A DNA stretch of 64,000 nucleotides, from positions 186,001-250,000 of the forward strand of contig NZ_OKQO01000002.1 in NCBI RefSeq assembly GCF_900289145.1. Reading direction: 5' to 3'. This document shows, one piece after another, positions 63,129-64,000 of this stretch. This stretch comes from Neobittarella massiliensis (ex Bilen et al. 2018) (GTDB lineage: Bacteria > Bacillota > Clostridia > Oscillospirales > Ruminococcaceae). The notes under the pieces are model-generated. The model was not told the origin of the DNA. It worked only from the letters and a program-made list of their open reading frames with translations, and did not search any database. Numbering within the stretch: position 1 is the stretch's first letter; the number at the start of each line of letters is the position of its first letter. A program made the position numbers and the translations under genes.

Positions 63129-64000
63129 GTGCGACAAGGTAAACAGTACATCAGCCAAAATCAGCTGGTGCTGCTGCTGTTTTTATCGAATTTATTTTCT
63201 TACCTGACTTATTATACCCCCAAAGGCGCCAAAGTCGGGTTTGGTTCCTCGATCGTGGGGCTGGTTTTGGGAAATCTGGCTGCACTGGGTATTGGGATGT
63301 TGTACTTTGCCATCCGCGGACGGCTGGGGCATAACCTCGGCGAGTTTTTGTTGGAGCAAAACCGTGTGGTGGGCATTGTATTCAGCTGGCTGGCGGCAGT
63401 GTTTTTGGGTTTGGCAGCTGTACATTCAGTGTGCGGGTTCACCTCGTTCATCCACCGGCAGATCTATACCCAGACCAACTACCTGGTATTTTTGCTGCCT
63501 TTTTTGGGGGTGGCGCTGTTTGGGCTACTTGTGGGGATAGAGAGTCTGGCACGTACCGGCACGCTGATCTTTGCGCTGACGGCGGTATCGCTGGCTATCG
63601 TGCTGCTGGGCACGCTGCCCAACATCGACCCGCCGTCACTGTACAGCTATTCTTCGGTTAATCTGGGCGATACCGCCACTGCTTTTTGGGGGGCGCTGCG
63701 GGGAAATATAGACCTGCTCGTTGCACTGCTGTTGATGCAGCACCAGGAGAAAAAGAGCAGCCGCGTTTTTAAGAAATACTTCTTTTTATCTACCGGGACA
63801 GCGGTGGGCCTGTCGCTGCTGGTCCACCTGGCGCTGGGGCCCTATGCAGCCACCCGCAACTACCCGTTTTATGCGCTGGCGGTATTTTCGGACCTGTCGG
63901 TACTGCAGCGGCTGGACTCGTTTTACTTGGTGGTGTGGGTGATGGTATCGTTTGTGCGGGTCGTGTTGCTGCTGACAGCAATGGCCTCTGTACTGCAGAC
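63129..64000 (+). CDS. Spore germination receptor B subunit (GerKB-type permease), 3' end outside window
   Basis: The frame opens at GTG 63129 and stays open to the window end (290 codons seen of an expected 360 or so). It begins VRQGKQYISQNQLVLLLFLS and contains repeated hydrophobic segments typical of the APC-like endospore germination permeases (Spore_permease family); the early YISxNQL-type start is common in GerKB proteins. It lies 6 bp after the GerA-type gene, in the standard gerA-gerB order, and probably forms the ligand-binding membrane subunit. The C-terminus and any gerC lie beyond the window. Confidence 0.87.
   Translation, partial: MRQGKQYISQNQLVLLLFLSNLFSYLTYYTPKGAKVGFGSSIVGLVLGNLAALGIGMLYFAIRGRLGHNLGEFLLEQNRVVGIVFSWLAAVFLGLAAVHSVCGFTSFIHRQIYTQTNYLVFLLPFLGVALFGLLVGIESLARTGTLIFALTAVSLAIVLLGTLPNIDPPSLYSYSSVNLGDTATAFWGALRGNIDLLVALLLMQHQEKKSSRVFKKYFFLSTGTAVGLSLLVHLALGPYAATRNYPFYALAVFSDLSVLQRLDSFYLVVWVMVSFVRVVLLLTAMASVLQ

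Overview
The window looks like chromosomal DNA of a GC-rich, strictly anaerobic member of the Clostridia (Oscillospirales-like) from an endospore-forming lineage. The reasons are SpoIIM-family and GerA/GerB-type genes, Rex, NrdR, sigma-A-like promoters, Firmicute-style ribosome binding sites, soluble Flx/Hdr-type iron-sulfur electron transfer, and the oxygen-independent (Cbi) cobalamin route. No rRNA, tRNA or CRISPR array was seen. The assignment is inferred from gene content, not from a marker gene.

Layout. 1-4671: end of an M20 amidohydrolase, an acyl-CoA synthetase, and a radical-SAM/DUF4130 pair thought to act in DNA metabolism. 4672-10759: an XRE regulator with a CPBP membrane protease, a second radical SAM protein, a hexapeptide acetyltransferase, cardiolipin synthase and a DtxR/MntR-type metal regulator. 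10979-12773: feoA and the first two thirds of feoB. 12766-28442: a 15.7 kb insertion that splits feoB. 28435-29171: the rest of feoB. 29311-34652: VOC protein, acetyltransferase, a 50-residue ORF, a SpoIIM-like protein, asparaginyl-tRNA synthetase and a class I aminotransferase. 35434-57244: a consensus promoter, a cobalamin riboswitch with terminator, and 23 tightly overlapping genes for nearly the whole route from glutamyl-tRNA to cobalamin. 57394-64000: secDF, nrdR, DUF4363, DUF421 and a GerA/GerB germination-receptor pair cut by the window end.

The main discovery is the feoB insertion. The two feoB pieces join in frame across an 8-bp direct repeat (12766-12773 and 28435-28442) to give a complete FeoB of about 715 residues. 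A large serine recombinase ends 17 bp from the right repeat. Joining the element ends in silico gives a 52-bp dyad centred on a TT dinucleotide with 19 of 25 arm positions symmetric, as expected of a large-serine-integrase attP. The cargo is neither phage nor conjugative. It is one 14-gene minus-strand operon: rex, malate dehydrogenase, fumarase, HdrB, HdrC, HdrA, FlxD/MvhD, two FlxB/C-like proteins, FlxA, a fumarate reductase iron-sulfur subunit and flavoprotein, a PQ-loop membrane protein and a NuoE-like [2Fe-2S] protein. A Rex-operator-like site overlaps the -10 of the promoter ahead of rex.

Together the cargo encodes oxaloacetate -> malate -> fumarate -> succinate. The last step is probably driven by NADH through an Flx-Hdr flavin-bifurcating module that could also reduce ferredoxin. 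The window therefore appears to hold a mobile, self-regulated, iron-rich fumarate-respiration cassette whose integration disables ferrous-iron uptake and whose precise excision would restore it. The structure is read directly from sequence; bifurcation to fumarate and regulated excision are inference.
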